Part shown: piece after piece, positions 31,205-42,892 of the stretch | Layout: the number at the start of each line of letters is the position of its first letter | Position numbering within the stretch: the first letter of the stretch is position 1 | Source of the DNA: Isoetes taiwanensis | Lineage: Eukaryota > Streptophyta > Lycopodiopsida > Isoetales > Isoetaceae | NCBI GenBank assembly: GCA_021234155.1 | Contig: JAJEKV010000028.1 | Span: 11,982,134 to 12,046,133, forward strand | Reading direction: 5' to 3' | Length of the DNA stretch: 64,000 bases | Notes under the pieces: model-generated | Told to the model about the DNA's origin: nothing | The model's database searches: none | What the model saw: only the letters and a program-made list of their open reading frames with translations | Translations under genes and position numbers: made by a program

Positions 31205-34200
31205 TGTTATGCCTAAATAAATTTACAGACCATTGTTGGATATTGTGCATGCATATTAACATTGGGCATAATGAAATGTTCTATGGTATTTGGGCCATAG
31301 ATGGGTAATGGTCGCATGTTGTTCTCTAGCCTAGGGTATGGTGCACCTAGCAGATCCTAGACTAGGGGCGCAACTATTTCTGGATGATAGATGTAGTTGC
31401 GTGGTTGCCTAAGTGCGTTATGAAAATAATGCATAGGAAGGGCAATGCCTTAATGGGGTAAACAACCTATGAAATAAAAGTGAGCCTATGGTATATTAAG
31501 CTAAGGCAAGAAATATATTAAATGGTTTAAAAAAACCATTGGACACTAAGGTGTAAGCACCCCTTAATCGGGGCAACCGGAGTCGTGGCTTGGCCACGAT
31601 CTGGAGGCAGCCAGACTGCCGAGAAAGGTTGCTGCAGGCGACCCAGCCTACCTCTGAGGAAACCGCCTGGCCAATTAGATGCTGCCACGTGGTGTTTCCA
31701 CGTTGGATTGATAGCTGCATCAGCAGTTGGCCGTGGCTTAATCCAGCCGGATTGCAGATAGAAGAATCCGGGGTAGGCCGGATTATGGATCCGGCAGCTT
31801 CACCTGCCCTGTGAGGGCACTGCCACGTGGTTAAGCCATGATGGGCAGGGCCTTGGGTCAGAAAAGGGGGAGCTGGTTACAACAGAGGGAAAAAGGGGTC
31901 AGAGGAACAACACAGGCAGCAGAGTAAGAGGAGAAGGGCGAACGGATTTGAACAAAGCCCACAAACTATTTCGGAATACAAGGGATTACTTCGTGTGAGT
32001 TCTGGTAAGAAATTGGTCTGCCATGATTGGGTGGTGGTGTCACCAGCCTGATGGAACTATGGCATAAGCCGGAACCCCTTGTATTGTACAATGGTAATGG
32101 ATAAACGATCCTTCTAGAGAAGGAAGCAGGCTTGCATAATTCAGTCTTGATAATTAAATTCCAGTTCTGTCCTTATGCTTACTCCCTAGATGCTAAGCCA
32201 GAGTGTTACAGGAAATCTACTTATTTAAAAAGTTTCTTGGGTTCTTTGCTGATTTTTTTCCGGCGTTACATTTGCCAGAAAATGCATTTCCGGCAGAAAA
32301 CCTGTATTTTCCGACGTTGCCCCTTTCCCCTGCAAAATAATGATGCGAAGTTTTGGCCGATCAAATTAATGATACGAAAGCTTTGATTCTAGGGCAGCAA
32401 AATTTGAGCAGCTATATTCTAGGGCGGTGATCTGCAGGGCGGTGGTCTGCTTTGATGATGGGCTGCTGCAATCGACCTGTTCCTAAGGGTTTCTGATAAA
32501 TGTTTGCATTCGGCTATGGCAGTGTTAGAGCTTGGAGAAGCAGGTCTTAGAGCTTGGGCGCAGATTCAAGGCGTGTGCATTCGGCTAGAAGAGTCGTTGG
32601 AGTTACCAGGGCGTGGTTGGAGCTTGCAGATACCAGGGCGTGCTTGGAGCATAGAGACGCAGCTTGGAGCTTGGCGCATCCATTTCTGTTTGCTGGCGCA
32701 GGTAGCATTCATCTCTTGCATTCTTTCATCTCTTGCATTCTTTCATCTGTTTTTCATCTCACGCTTTCAATATGACAGCAGGGTTTAGAGCCCACAACCA
32801 AGTAATACAACAGACCCCCTTCCAGAGACCTTAATTGCTCCTTTCCTTTTGCTTCAGCTTCGTCCCCGGATAAATCCTGGTATGATAAATCTCTTACATT
32901 GTCTCCAGATGCTATCTTTTGTTTTTGTATTGGTTATACGTTGGTGGATAATATATAGAGGAGCCAGATTCGGCTGCAGATCCGTGTTGATATTGTCTCC
33001 TGCCTTTATCTCATAGTTACCTAGCTGATCCGGAATGTTATATGTGGCCTTATTAGCAATGAAGAGACTAAAATAGAAGTCATTTCAGAAAAGCTTCTGC
33101 TCCAAATGGATATCCAGGCTCATCAATTCCGTTGTGTTTTATTCTTTGATGAAGTGACGGCTGAACTATGTTGACTAAGAGGTGGATGCTGCTTCAAAAC
33201 CTCTTCTGATTGCTCTCTCCTTTGCAGGCTCTCTTGCTCATGCTAAAAAAACACATGGCAAGATCTTCTACAACCAGAGCTGACCCTGATTTGGCTTGCC
33301 ACTATCCAATCCCGAGGATTCCCATGCATGCAGCATCCATTACCATGTATTTCATCTTGCAGCATCCATTCTCTCCCCTTTTCCATCTCAGGCAGAATCA
33401 AATAGGTATGCATGGAGCGGATCATTGCTCCAAAACCAAAACGCCTCCAAAACCAAAGGCCAGGTTCAATTACATTGAGGGCAATATTTATTGAAGCAGA
33501 ACCATTTCCGTAAGTTGCATGATCCACTGAAACTCTGCTTGATATTTTATCTTTCTCTATGTTAACACTTGCTCCAGCTCATCAAATTAGCGTATCTGAA
33601 AGAGCTCCAGTACAAAAAAATAAGATGGAGGTATTTTGATGCATTCTGCATGTGTATTTTCTGCATTACGCTATTAGATTGAAGCATACCGTATTTATTA
33701 TGCGGTAACTTGATACTCTCAGCCCCAAACAAGGAGCTTTTGTATCGAACATGGCCCTACTGCCCTCCAGTTTGTGCTTCAAAGCACCATAATAATCCAT
33801 ACTTCGGGTTGTCTTCTGGAGTTCAGGATTCTGTTGTTTGCAATTCGATTGCCATTGTTCACAGTTCAAGGTAAACAGAAGATTCACAATCCTTATTTAT
33901 TTTATTTTGTAAGAAAGGGATTTGTTGTTGCAAGTTAGATCTTTACATGCCAGGGCTTCAAGCTTCAAATACTACTTTGGCTTCTTTTTCCTCAATTTTG
34001 TTTGTGCTATGAGTATAAGGCCAATCTACAAGGGCATGTTGATGCTCTAAACCTAAAGCTATTGTCTCTCAAACTCTTGCTATCCTTTGTGTTTAAGATT
34101 TCATGTTTGAGATTGACCCTGGGCTTAACTTTACAAATTAAATTGCATGTGATACGTTCTGCAAAGCATTGGAATATGCAATGCGCTGTTATTAAGCAGC

Positions 34201-36278
34201 TTTGTAGAATGATTTAATCTGACAAAAACTATTTATCCTATTGCGGATGAATATCTGCTTTGTGAAAGCATACTAATTTTGTTAATTTTAATTTTTGTAT
34301 TTGCTAGGGAGCTAGGAGCAACTGTTAAGGAATGGTTGTTGCAAAACTTATGGCTGCATTGCAGTGCACAACAACATATAATTTGTTGCAAATGGCCAAA
34401 TCTGTTCCAGTCTACTCCCCATGACAATTAAGATGCTTGGTGTGGCTGAAGGTCCATATTTGGAAACCTTTAATGGTGTAATGCTGACACAAAAGAAATA
34501 GGTACAATAATTGCTCGGAATACTCTTGAACATGTGGAGGCCCCTCGGAAGGACATCTAATAAAACACTCATAGCTAGAAGCCCTTGAATCGCAAAGGCC
34601 TTATTCTGATTCTTTTGCTGCTGGAGGTAAGATGAGTTTTTTCAGCTATTTTATGGACTGTGATAAACAAGTTACAGGTTTGGCCTATCATTTAAAAATG
34701 TCGTCTAAGTGATGGCTGCATTTTTATGGTCTGTTTCGTTAACATAGCTAATTTTTTTTGTCATGTTCTTTGCATGCCTTTCTATTGGAAGTTATTGCAG
34801 GATTCGGGGAAAAGGATAATGGAGTCTATTAAGAGATCTATTTGTTTGTCTAGCTTCGTTGGTTGCATCGTGCATTTAACATAGCATGATGTCTTCAACA
34901 ATATGTTCACTTCTATTTACGATGTATTCGGTATTATAGTTTGCAGCTTATCACGGATTAAAAATTGTGGTATTTGAATGGTTTTCAGGGTTCAATGCCC
35001 TCCATGTTTTTGCGGCCATATTTGCTGCTATGAAAATAGTTTATCACGTATATGATAATACGAAAATCAACTCAATGGCTCTACTTTCTAAATCATCTTC
35101 AAAATGCGAACCATTTTGGGTGCAGTTGTTGGGGTCATTTGTTATAAATGATATAAGGTAGGGAGACACGTCTATGCAACGACAATTTGGTCTAACTCTA
35201 TTTGCTTTTTCATGCAATATAGGCTACCATCGTATTTAAAAGGTAAGAACTACCATGGTATTTAAAAGGTAAGAACTCTGGTGTCATTTAAACAACTTCA
35301 GTAGCTTGAAATGCACAAAGTCTTGAGATGCATCCTAACTTATAATGTCACAAAGTCTTTAAATGCATCCCAACATTCGACAAGTTATAATGTCACAAAG
35401 TCTTTAAGATGCCCCACGACATTAGCCCGGCAACGCCGGGCACACGTTAATTATATTCTTAACTCAAGGATGATGAGTTAATGTAATAGTTCCAGTAATG
35501 GTAATTATAGAATTACCTTATACTCAGGCTATGTGTGCTGCTGTGAATGACCCTATTAATGCTTAGAACATTATGGAGACACCATGGTATTAGTGAGGCG
35601 GTACGGGGCAATGGTATGGGACATTGCCGCATACTCGCCAACAGACTAGTCGCAGTGGATGGTCCCTAATGCCTGGCACGCGCATCTTTAGATGCTAGCG
35701 TGATGGGCGATGTTACTAAGCGGATAGACATTTAATGTTTATCACAAGGGGAGTTTTATGCATGGCATAGTTATAGATGAGCGTGGCTTGTCTAAATAGG
35801 GACAAAGGTGCTTGTGAGGTAAAGCTTGCCGCTGGTATGGGACAGTGGCATGCGGAACCAACAGTCTAGTGGTCTGAGTCCTTATGATGCCTGCAGTTTC
35901 TCCCTTACACTGGATCCACCAGCGCGGGGGTTCTAGACGACGTACTGTCTAGATATGGTGGGGTGTGTCTGCTTGCCAGATACTATGGTGCGTGTGGTGG
36001 ATTCCATATGTGCGTTCTTGCAGTCCGTCAGTCGTTGCTTCATGTTGACCTTACTAGATAACTATTGTGCATGTACTAACACGTGGAAGCTTGTGCAGGC
36101 TGTTTGATAGCTGGCGGAGCATGCGTGTGTATAGTTATCTTATGTTGTCAACTTGTTATCTGTATACGTGGCTTTCATGTATATAGCCTCATGGGAGGCA
36201 GTGCTTGTTCTGTGTACTCTGATGGTTTGATGTGAATACAAATCGAAATTTTTGGTACTAAAATTTTGGCTCGTAACA
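31205..36278. mobile_element. Solo LTR-like insertion nested in the 5' LTR
   Basis: The insertion starts TGTTATG, ends CGTAACA and is flanked by the 5-bp duplication ACAGA (31,200-31,204 and 36,279-36,283). Without the Helitron inside it, it is about 1.84 kb. It has no gag or pol and no second LTR, so a solo LTR is the simplest reading; a non-autonomous element is the alternative. The non-Helitron parts (31,205-32,215 and 35,451-36,278) show no gene. Confidence 0.8.
32216..35450 (+). mobile_element. Non-autonomous Helitron
   Basis: The 5' end TCTACTTATTTAAAAAG follows an A. The 3' end has a GCCCGGC-AAC-GCCGGGC hairpin at 35,425-35,441, then CACACGTTAA before a T, close to the CTRR rule with one mismatch. 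Insertion is between A and T without target duplication, as for Helitrons. No Rep/helicase is encoded. The 3.2-kb interior has intron-like and exon-like stretches (for example around 34,967-35,161) but no family I recognise. Imperfect short tandem repeats lie at 35,225-35,275 and 35,305-35,420. Confidence 0.7.
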
Positions 36279-36283
36279 ACAGA

Positions 36284-37035
36284 CCGCATATAATAGGAAC
36301 TAAGGGATCTACACTAGGAGCATACTACATATGGCCCTAGGTCCTTCCCAATACAAGAGGAGCAAACATGATCAACCAACATCCCATAACATCATATCAT
36401 GATAATCATAATAAGAACATCTTAACCTAATCATACATATCTAACTAACAGTTAGGGTTCCTTAATTAGGGTTCAAGATGTTCATCAAAGGTTCTAGGAT
36501 GGCTCTACTCAAGATACAACATACAGACCCATCTGGTGTGCTAACTTCCAGATGAACTTCCCTGACTCCACTCCACCTACCGCCTCCGAGCGCTTCCTCC
36601 CATCCCTGGTGTCTCCATTGCTCCTTGACGGGGTCGAGGTCGTGCTCCCTCTATGATCATACACACACTTCGGGGGCTGCTGCGCCAGGCTATGCTACGA
36701 CGAACGATGCTCGAAACGGGGTTTCGAGTGCGTAGGTGAGTGTTCAGGTGCTAGAGTCAGGAAAAGAGGTCTAGGGTTAGGGTTTGAGCCAATATAGGTG
36801 AGGGTCCACGTGGGATGCCACGTGGCACCACTAGGATGGGGCCGTGTGGCGGTCGCCCAATAGGATAAGGCCATGTGGAAATGGGCCTTATCCTAAGGTT
36901 ATCTAAGTTAAACAATTAACTTAGATATGTGCCCCTTGCCACTTCAAAGGTATACAAGGCTACATTTGTAGACTTGTATGGTGATGGGTCCAGGAATATA
37001 CGTATTTATGGCGTATATTCCCTTGGAACGTCACA
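36284..37035 (-). repeat. 5' LTR, outer part
   Basis: Ends GGAACGTCACA; its last 418 bp match 1-418 with six C/T differences and no indels. The following AAGCC is the presumed target-site duplication. Confidence 0.88.
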
Positions 37036-37085
37036 AAGCCTGATCTTCTCTAGTGAGATCCTAGATTCAGACTTTTCTAATATGC

Positions 37086-39930
37086 TTATAGTGCTTCTGT
37101 ATCACCACGTGCCCTAGCAAGGAAAAGTTCTTGCAAACAACTCAACAAAAAGTTTGTCTCATGTTCCGTAACCAGTACCCATTCTAGCCACTCCAGCAGT
37201 CCAACCTGCATTATAACAGGAAGGTCACATTCAATACAGCTACTTCATAGTTAAATGACATTAAAATAACCACGTAACCAAAGGTTCAGGGAAAGACATA
37301 GCTAATATAGACATAATGATTACAGAACTTTTCTAGAAGAAAAAGAAGATAATATTAAGATTAACATATTGCGCCTTGCAGTAACGAAATCCAAAAACGC
37401 AGTGGTGTTGTCCCCAGATGCAAAAGCTGCAGTGGTCAAAATGTCATCTATTACATGACAATACAAAAAGAGTTGTGCTTGGAATAGCAAAGTGATAGGG
37501 CATTGACAGATGCAATCATGCACTTTTCAGACCCATCTTAGGGGTTATATAGGATGCCTACAAGCTAGCTTAAAGTTATTCTTCAGTTCATGAATAGATA
37601 CTACAAAAATAGATGCAGTATATTGCTTTCCCATGTTACACAGAATGACCTCCAACAATTTGAACCAACCTGCAGCGAACAGTTGACAGCAGCCCTTCGT
37701 AAAGAAGTAACATTTTGCAAATGGAATTCCTTCTCTCGAGCTTCATGTATTCTCTGCAAAGAGCTCTTAAACTCTCCATACCTATACAGATGAAGAGCCA
37801 AAGTTAACAAATGCCAAGTCCTTAAAACTGTCATGACCATGCAGTAAAAAAAAATGTCACGACAATATCACAGCCTAAAGCCTACATGGATTGAAAAGGA
37901 ACGAGTAATAGACGTAATAAAAACTTATGGCTTGCTGTAACCACGAGATGCTACATCATACAATCAATTTAGATTCTTCGAACAACAAATCTCATATTAC
38001 TTGAATTTACTAGTCCTTCTAATTAGAGCTATATACATTCTTCATTTCAAATCAAAGACTTGCGATAACCATGGCAATTACAAGACACCTACATGATGTT
38101 TTGCCCTAAAGGTATATTTGTACTTTACTCTTCTCATATAACAATAAGCATGTGAGATAAATTATTACCTCTGCAGAAAAGTGAGGCGACCTGAAAGAGT
38201 ATCTCCAGAACCTAGCAAATCTAACAAGGCCTCCAAACAGAGGCATGTGCTCAAATCTAATGTAGGCCATCCTTTTTCTATGCATTTTCCTTGTTCTTCA
38301 TCTCTCAAGAAGCTCTCAATAAATAAATCAATTGGCTCTTCAGACAGGGCTTCTATGTTTGTTAATTTTGGCACCCATTCTGCACAAGTTTCTCCTTTCA
38401 GCCACTGTAGAAAGAACTTGTAGTCAGATTCAGAATACATAGCATAGCACAACATGTCGAAAACAAATTCCACACTCATCAGAGAATAAAGAATAACTAG
38501 TTATGGTGCCCGGCGTTGCCGGGCTTTAGTAAAAATTTGAAGGGGTGGTTATTCCATTGTTGCATGGCCTGTGTTTATGTGGTAATCTTTAGGGAGACGA
38601 TTTTATGGTTAACAATCGTTTTCAAAAGAAAAACTATCTTCACGATATCATGGTTGCTCATTGATGCTCTTGGCAACGGCTTTTATTAAGTGAGATAGTA
38701 GAAGTGATCTAAAATAATGTGAGTGCATATTGAAAGAAAGGATTGAATTGGAAGTTAGTAGAATGACATTGGAGTTGCAATTACCTTCAAAGAAAAATTA
38801 AATCTCTAAAATCAAACTTTGGTAGCTGCATTTGTACCTATGGCAACATGATTGTGTTAGGAATAAAGCATAAGAACTATGTATATGCTTAGACCAATTC
38901 ATTTAATCTACGACTATTGGAAGGCAGTTTAATGTTTGCTATATGTATGGGTGCCCTGTTTATGTTACGAAACTTGCAAGGACATAGAAATAATGAAAGG
39001 CTTTAATCGATTATGACATCACTTCCAGTTCTTCCACCTTATCTTTGGTCTGTCACCATTATCCACAACCACATCTGTCAGTTGCAAGATTGCTTCCAAT
39101 TCTTTTTGTGTTATCTTTGGTGCATATCATAATCCAAAATCCATTATTCTCCAACTGATACAATCGCCAGAATAGATGTTTTTTTTTTTGCATCATGCCG
39201 TAAATCTTTCACCTTGTGCCAATGAATAACGCAACAGATCTTGTAAGATACTTATCATCACTCAAGTTCTGATATTAGGGGTAAAACCCGATTGCATGTG
39301 GACACGTAGTTGACCGAAGGTGCTTAGCTATAGCATTGTGTTTTTTTTTTTCCTTTTAATGTTCTTTTTGCTTCTTCCATAAACTTGCTATGTAGAAGAT
39401 TATATAGGAGATGACAAATAGCAAAGGCATTTGCTTAATTTGTTTGTTCATGATCATTAGGTTTGGAACACGTTGTTTGCCTAATTGGTTTGTTCATAAT
39501 CATTAGGTTTGAAACACACTGTTAGCCGTTCTAGGTGCATTCTTTACCTTTTCATTTCCGTAATGCCATAATTTCACAACTACCTAAATTCCAAAGAATC
39601 AGTTGAGCATTAGATTCAAAGAATACCATGCAAGTAAAACTTTTTATCACCAGCTTTGGAGATTCAGAAAATTTTTGCAAAGTTAGACCAATAATAGAAG
39701 CATGAAATCCTTTTTCTATGCACAATATAAAGGTTGCAATCTACCTTGAAAGCTTCATAAAGTAGATCAGGAAAAACAATGTCTTTCAAAAATGCAATGG
39801 AAGAATTGTCACTCCTTTTGTGATAAACCATCCCATAGAAGAAAAGAATCTGCCATTTGTGGACCGCAATGGACAAACGATCATGATGTTCGCACAGAAA
39901 TTGCATAGCAACTTTCTTGCACGCTATTGT
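37086..39930 (-). CDS. C-terminal exons of an unrecognised plant gene
   Basis: Exons read on the minus strand: about 39,930-39,745 (AMQFLCEHHDRLSIAVHKWQ; donor AAG|GTAG), about 38,495-38,169 (FVFDMLCYAMYSESDYKFF; donor GAG|GTAA), 37,781-37,670 and 37,205-37,086 (GLLEWLEWVLVTEHETNF, ending TAA). The last three join in phase: two bases plus one complete an Arg codon, and the final join is between whole codons. Splice borders are GT..AG. The protein looks alpha-helical and repeat-like; I do not recognise it. The stop lies 50 bp from the outer edge of the Ty3 LTR. A 211-bp Helitron sits directly upstream of the second exon. Whether the gene still works is unknown; upstream exons may lie beyond the 11-kb retrotransposon on the right. 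Confidence 0.55.
38497..38707 (-). mobile_element. 211-bp mini-Helitron
   Basis: On the minus strand it starts TCACTTCTACTATCTCAC after an A, and ends with a GCCCGGC-AAC-GCCGGGC hairpin (38,508-38,524), eight bases later CTAG, then T. All Helitron rules are met in only 211 bp. The hairpin is identical to that of the Helitron at 32,216-35,450, so both were probably mobilised by the same helicase. From 38,708 to 39,660 I see only intron-like AT-rich DNA. Confidence 0.75.
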
Positions 39931-40124
39931 TGCTAGTCATAGTTGGTACATGGAGATATGGCTTACATGGCCTTCTGAACTGTGAATTCGTTGGTGAGAA
40001 AGGAACTACCTTAGCTCAATGTACATGGGATTCATCGATGTGGAGGATGACGCCTAGAAGTTCACGCTGGATAATTTTTCAAAGGTGTAAAAATAACAAA
40101 TGGAAAAGTAAACTTAATATTCAC

Positions 40125-41006
40125 CTCAGTTGAAGTTGATGGGCAGTCCTTTTGAAGCTTTCCAAACTGCACTCTGCATGACTTGATGTGGCCCTTATGA
40201 CAGGGGATGGACTCTTAAAAATAATACACTTGCAAGATCATTAGCGGATTGTAAGAATGCCAATGTTGGTCGGCTATCGAAATAGCCAAGAGAGTGTCAT
40301 GGACGCCATTGTTGCCTCTGTAGCAATGATTGTTCATGCAAGTAATGTTTGGTATCTAGAAACTGCATCTGGACATGTGGCTTGTGTCTTCTTTCTCTGT
40401 CCATCCACTAAAGAAACAGAAAGTGTTCCATAATTTAATCTGGTTTTCATCTCAAAGACTCTTGCTAAAAGTGTTACAATGCATTCACAATTGTGCCTGA
40501 AATAAGGAGCTAATCAACATGCAGTGTTGCAATAAAGATGGATATACACAATAAGTAACTCTTTTAAATCATGTGTTCAGAAAGCACTTATGGCGTTAAG
40601 CACTGAAAGTTAGAAAGAAGACCAGGCTGGTTAGAAAGAACAATTTTCCAACCTTAGTTCAACAGTACTGAGTGTGAAGACTTTTATGGCAGTAAAAATA
40701 TAACCTGCATACATGGGATTCGTTAATCTGGAGGCTCATGCCTATAAGTACATGCTGGTAACTTTCAAAGGCATAAACATAAGAAACAGAATGCAATACA
40801 CTCAACATTCACCTGAGTTGTGAGAAGTTGATGGCCACTGCTTTAATATTTTCCAACCTACTCTCAACACAACTTGTGATTTGATGTGACTGCAGCAGTG
40901 AATGAATTGTTGAGAACGGGGGATGGATTATTAAGACTAATAGCTCACTTTGAAACTGGGAGAGATGCAATTGATGACAGAAATATTCACAAAGCCCTAC
41001 ATGCAA
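40125..41006 (-). repeat. Duplicated exon-like block
   Basis: Two diverged copies (about 40,125-40,260 and 40,811-41,006) share an exon-like sequence ending at a donor (CTGAG or CTCAG followed by GTGAAT) on the minus strand; translated ends are TSSHAECSLESFKRTAHQLQ and TSCVESRLENIKAVAINFSQ. This is probably exon duplication within the gene whose last exons lie at 37-40 kb. Confidence 0.45.
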
Positions 41007-42227
41007 GCAAAGTGTGAACGTATGCCAAAGAAATCTGTCAAAGGATTACAACGCAATCCATATTTTAGACATATCTTAGACATCGTAAGGATATTTCCCA
41101 ATCTAAGATTGATATAGGTGCACCCTCCAATAATATCTAAGACCTACTAACTGCCCGTGTAGTATACACAAAGGCCTATGCAACCTTATCTGACCTCATT
41201 AAACTATTTGTCTCTAATACACCATAGCACAAACATAGGGAACGTGGACAATGGCTGATTCTATTCATGGATTTAATATGGATTTAATACCAAGCCCAAT
41301 GGGCACAGAAATTGGTATACATCCCTAAAGCCAACTTACAGACCTATTTCTACAAACTATACCTATAGCATTGGAACGTTGCTAAGAGGCTGAATATTCA
41401 AAGGCATTATGTGGCATTAGAGCCTTGATACCTACGATCCTCTTAGTGGCCAAAGGTACTTGGATATATGTGGCTCAGCAATTGTAGCTACAAAAAACCC
41501 TTAGGACTTTCATAATAGTGATCTGTTTTGTAATTAGAGACAATCAGATAATGTATAGATAACATATATAGAATATTGAGAATAGCTCAGATCATTGTTG
41601 GGAGTAGCTTAGAACATGGCACGTTACAGGGTTTTCTACTATTCAATGTCAAAGGGCCTTTTACTACATTTTTGCTATTATTGTAAGGTCTGCAATGCCT
41701 AAAATTGTATCTTCTGGATGGGGCCACTTGAATACTGGCTTCCAAGTATCTAAGAACGAAAAATGTGACAACTGTGAAGATAAAGGCTTGCTCTGCAAAT
41801 CCATAATCAACAATGTACATTTCATGGCCAAGGCATGCAAGTAGTTTCTTTGGCTGCATCTAAAAAATGGTGCAAGATTATCTAACCTCATTAAACTACC
41901 TACCTCTAAAGCAATTAAGGGATCTGGCGGTGGCGGAACTGGACAGGAACATGGAACAGTGGTCGACTCTTCTATGGATTTAATATCGAGTTCAATTGGG
42001 CACAGAAACTGTATCTACACCTAAAGCCAGGCTACACACCTATTTGACAATTCATCTAATCATCCTAGTGATAAGCGCATTCAAACAATATCTAACATGC
42101 ACTAACTCTCAATGCATTATACAAAGTCTTATGTAAGCTTATGTGAACTCATTCAACTGTATACCTCATGCAAATGCAAGTTGCAAGGCCTGCGAGTAAA
42201 GATTCTTCATTCAACTTTCTTTGTTTT
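41007..42227. other. Intron-like DNA with an internal duplication
   Basis: No gene. The block at about 41,210-41,350 is repeated in diverged form at about 41,880-42,060 (shared cctcattaaact, tatggatttaatat and gggcacagaaa strings). Confidence 0.4.
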
Positions 42228-42232
42228 TGTAC
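42228..42232. repeat. Target-site duplication, left
   Basis: TGTAC, repeated at 53,258-53,262 on the other side of the 11-kb element. Confidence 0.85.
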
Positions 42233-42817
42233 TGTTTGGGGTCTGGGTTCGGGAACTCCTGGAAGACAGCCCTCTGTGAGGACCCGTGGATCTAACAGGA
42301 GAGTCCGGGGGACTATGTCACGCGGGATTTGCTGAAAGAGAAGAAAAAGAAGAGAACAGAACAAATGAGAGAAAGATGATAAGCTTCCTTGATATCAATG
42401 ATGAAAATACATGAGCTCTCGCAATAGAGAGAAAACTGAAAGGAGACAAGACTCAAAACTCATCTAAAAAACTTATGAGCTAACTCTACTCATATATATA
42501 GTACAATGGCCTTGGGGCCCAATATAGACACTCGACCGATCTCTTGCCGACTCACGAAGGAGGCCCCGATTTGCGGTGAATGTTGGCGGTGCCTCTTGAA
42601 GTGCCTAGAATCACGCCGACGCCGACGCTGGCGGTGACGGGCCGCTTTGTCCGAAAGCGGGCGCCTCTTGTTGACCGCCAAAGGCTTTGATCAAGTGGCC
42701 TCGCTTAGTCTTCGTGGAGGCTTGGATGTCCGACCCGCGGGTTGACCGAGAGGATCTTTGAGCTTGACCGGTTCCGACGATGCATGAATAGTCCTGCATC
42801 AGAGGCACAGATTAACA
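42233..42817 (-). repeat. 3' LTR of the Tat/Athila-like element
   Basis: 585 bp; pairs with 52,676-53,257. In its right half, CTG triplets of the other LTR appear as CCG, TCG or CG strings, usually with a nearby indel. Confidence 0.92.
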
Positions 42818-42831
42818 CTCCCCCACCAAAC
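42818..42831 (-). other. Polypurine tract of the Tat/Athila-like element
   Basis: The minus strand reads GTTTGGTGGGGGAG directly before the LTR start TGTTAATC. Confidence 0.7.
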
Positions 42832-42892
42832 GACACTCGAGTGAAGAAAAGGAGGAAGCGCCGGAGGGGGAAGCCATCACCGAAAGTGATCC

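Larger units (their letters stand above)
25881..37035 (-). mobile_element. Ty3/gypsy element, 5' half, with two extra reading frames
   Basis: On the minus strand the order is LTR (interrupted by nested insertions), an initiator-tRNA-Met primer site, a 650-bp leader, a frame ending in a histone H3 fold, a spacer, a 521-residue frame, and the start of a gag-like frame cut at 25,881. No pol is present in this half. The LTR family is the same as at 1-418. Long LTRs plus extra frames before gag recall Ogre-type plant elements, but the primer site is tRNA-Met. Bases after the LTR are AAGCC (37,036-37,040), the expected target duplication. Confidence 0.8.

Noticed and set aside
32216-35450. Autonomous Helitron
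   Set aside because: No Rep or helicase motif in any frame; the element is non-autonomous.
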